A stretch of DNA of 64,000 nt from Maratus speciosus (lineage: Eukaryota > Arthropoda > Arachnida > Araneae > Salticidae). Positions 61,561 to 64,000 of this stretch are shown piece by piece; position 1 is the stretch's first letter, and each line of letters starts with the position of its first letter. The DNA is taken from contig CAWVRF010001058.1 of NCBI GenBank assembly GCA_963932465.1, positions 1,550,001-1,614,000 on the forward strand, given 5' to 3'. Both the position numbers and the translations under genes were made by a program. Below the pieces are notes generated by a model that was given only the letters and a program-made list of their open reading frames with translations, made no database searches and was not told the DNA's origin.

Positions 61561-64000
61561 AAAGAGTTACCTCATATAAAACACGCAATATTTATGAATT
61601 GAATTCCGGTGCAGGGCTGAAAATTAATTTCTTAATAAATAATAAAGCGAAACCGAATATATTGTTTAAACAATCAAAGCATTGTTAGAAAATTCATCAG
61701 AAAGAGTTACCGCGTATAAAACACGCAATATTTATGAATTGAATTCCGGTGCAGGGCTGAAAATTAATTTTTTAATAAATAATAAAGCGAAACCGAATAT
61801 ATTGTTTCAACAATGAAAGCATTGTTAGAAAATTCATCAGAAAGAGTTAGCGCACATAAAACACGCAATATTTAGGAATTGAATTCCGGTGCAGGGCTGA
61901 AAATTAATTTCTTAATAAATAATAAAGCGAAACCGAATATATTGTTTCAACAATCAAAGCATTGTTAGAAAATTCACCAGAAAGAGTTACCGCATATAAA
62001 ACACGCAATATTTATTAATTGAATTCCGCTGCAGGGCTCAAAATTAATTTATTAATAAATAATAAAGTGAAACCGAATATATTGTTTCAACAATCAAAGC
62101 ATTGTTAGAAAATTCATCAGAAAGAGTTACCGCATATAAAACACGCAATATTTATCAATTGAATTCCGGTGCAGGGCTGAAAATTAATTTCTTAATAAAT
62201 AATAAAGCGAAACCGAATATATTGTTTCAACAATCAAAGCATTGTTAGAAAATTCACCAGAAAGAGTTACCGCATATAAAACACGCAATATTTATGAATT
62301 GAATTCCGCTGCAGGGCTCAAAATTAATTTATTAATAAATAATAAAGCGAAACCGAAAATATTGTTTCAACAATGAAAGCATTGTTAGAAAATTCACCAG
62401 AAAGAGTTAGCGCATATAAAACACGCAATATTTATGAATTGAATTCCGGTGCAGGGCTGAAAATTAATTTCTTAATAAATAATAAAGCGAAACCGAATAT
62501 ATTGTTTCAACAATCAAAGCATTTTTAGAAAATTCACCAGAAAGAGTTACCGCATATAAATCACGCAATATTTATGAATTGAATTCCGGTGCACCGCTGA
62601 AAATTAATTTCTTAATAAATAATAAAGCGAAACCGAATATATTGTTTCAACAATCAAAGCATTGTTAGAAAATTCATCAGAAAGAGTTACCGCATATAAA
62701 ACACGCAATATTTATGAATTGAATTCCGGTGCACCGCTGAAAATTAATTCCTTATTAAATAATAAAGCGAAACCGAATATATTGTTTCAACAATCAAAGC
62801 ATTGTTAGAAAATTCATCAGAAAGAGTTACCTCATATAAAACACGCAATATTTATGAATTGAATTCCGGTGCAGGGCTGAAAATTAATTTCTTAATAAAT
62901 AATAAAGCGAAACCGAATATATTGTTTCAACAATCAATGCATTGTTAGAAAATTCATCAGAAAGAATTACCGCATATAAAACACGCAATATTTATGAACT
63001 GAATTCCGGTGCAGGGCTGAAAATTAATTTCTTAATCTTAATAAATAATAAAGCGAAACCGAATATATTGTTTCAACAATCAAAGCATTGTTAGAAAATT
63101 CATCAGAAAGAGTTACCGCATATAAAACACGCAATATTTATGAATTGAATTCCGGTGCACCGCTGAAATTTAATTCCTTATTAAATAATAAAGCGAAACC
63201 GAATATATTGTTTCAACAATCAAAGCATTGTTAGAAAATTCATCAGAAAGAGTTACCTCATATAAAACACGCAATATTTATGAATTGAATTCCGGTGCAG
63301 GGCTGAAAATTAATTTCTTAATAAATAATAAAGCGAAACCGAATATATTGTTTAAACAATCAAAGCATTGTTAGAAAATTCATCAGAAAGAGTTACCGCG
63401 TATAAAAAACGCAATATTTATGAATTGAATTCCGGTGCAGGGCTGAAAATTAATTTTTTAATAAATAATAAAGCGAAACCGAATATATTGTTTCAACCAT
63501 GAAAGCATTGTTAGAAAATTCATCAGAAAGAGTTAGCGCATATAAAACACGCAATATTTATGAATTGAATTCCGGTGCAGGGCTGAAAATTAATTTCTTA
63601 ATAAATAATAAAGCGAAACCGAATATATTGTTTCAACAATCAAAGCATTGTTAGAAAATTCACCAGAAAGAGTTACCTCATATAAAACACGCAATATTTA
63701 TGAATTGAATTCCGGTGCAGGGCTGAAAATTAATTTCTTAATAAATAATAAAGCGAAACCGAATATATGGTTTAAACAATCAAAGCATATTTAGAAAATT
63801 CATCAGAAAGAGTTACCGCATATAAAACACGCAATATTTATGAATTAAATTCCGGTGCAGGGCTGAAAATTAATTTCTTAATAAATAATAAAGCGAAACC
63901 GAATATATTGTTTCAACAATCAAAGCATTGTTAGAAAATTCATCAGAAAGAGTTACCGCATATAAAACACGCAATATTTATGAATTGAAATCCGGTACAG

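Larger units (their letters stand above)
44294..64000 (+). repeat. 140-bp satellite array, right block (about 141 monomers)
   Basis: The same monomer family continues in the same orientation directly after the inserted element, starting with the repeated target bases AGCGCA and finishing the interrupted monomer. It runs off the window at 64000. This block is enriched in monomers with GAAATCCGGTACAGG followed by AAAGAGAAACC, in GTGCACCGCTGAAATTTAATTCC monomers, in ACCGCGTATA monomers with TTTTTTAATAA, and in 146-bp monomers carrying TCTTAA. Mixed subtypes repeat in the same order, showing higher-order amplification. One 141-bp monomer (extra A, about 45392) and several private variants are present. 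No other sequence is embedded in it. Confidence 0.98.

Noticed and set aside
1..64000. CENP-B box in the satellite monomer
   Set aside because: The minus strand has TTCG followed at the right distance by A, but the CGGG half is absent, so the core is not met.

Overview
This window is eukaryotic, AT-rich repetitive DNA with no credible protein-coding gene. It is a very long tandem satellite array: about 397 copies of a roughly 140-bp monomer, all in the same orientation, filling 1-35851 and 44294-64000. The array is interrupted once, by a single 8.44-kb transposon-like element at 35852-44293. The sequence does not identify the organism. An animal, perhaps an arthropod, is my guess from the very AT-rich, transposon-dense, centromere- or heterochromatin-like character.

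The satellite monomer usually carries an EcoRI site (GAATTC), a compact overlapping dyad (ATTGT-TTCA-ACAAT-CAAAGC-ATTGTT), and a stop-free frame ending at the TAG in that dyad. Variant monomers let larger structure be read. At 1311-7990 there is a tandem pair whose offset steps 3220, 3360, 3500 bp. At 9171-14500 there are 14- and 18-monomer offsets. At 12031-20710 there is a nearly identical 31-monomer (4340 bp) tandem pair. At about 18820-32600 there is a 7-kb duplication with a chimeric junction monomer near 25.8 kb. At 29750-34250 there is a 2251-bp pair. In the right-hand array there is a 5192-bp pair (52417-61560). A 6-bp longer monomer (146 bp) appears only after about 21.98 kb, and a 139-bp monomer only between 21.0 and 32.4 kb.

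The inserted element has termini reading AGTAGTAG...CTACTACT and is flanked by a 6-bp direct repeat, AGCGCA. It is a giant palindrome: a 3.03-kb left arm, a 136-bp unique centre (38883-39018), and a matching right arm split by a second insertion (40948-43121). Each arm carries, from outside in, a GGA/CTC-rich tract, a subterminal series of an ACTATAGTAC-type motif, a degenerate class-II tRNA-like block with A and B boxes, a 45-bp G-rich minisatellite, and about 2 kb of featureless AT-rich DNA. The nested insertion holds six degenerate ~325-bp tandem repeats with a GCCGCCATTTTG/AAGATGGCGG dyad and a (TA)n tract. The 6-bp target duplication and AG-first termini resemble Maverick/Polinton transposons, but no polymerase, integrase, ATPase, protease or capsid coding is visible, so this would be a non-autonomous derivative at best.

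No genes work together here. The interest lies in satellite evolution (recent segmental amplification, chimeric monomers) and in the large palindromic element lodged in it.
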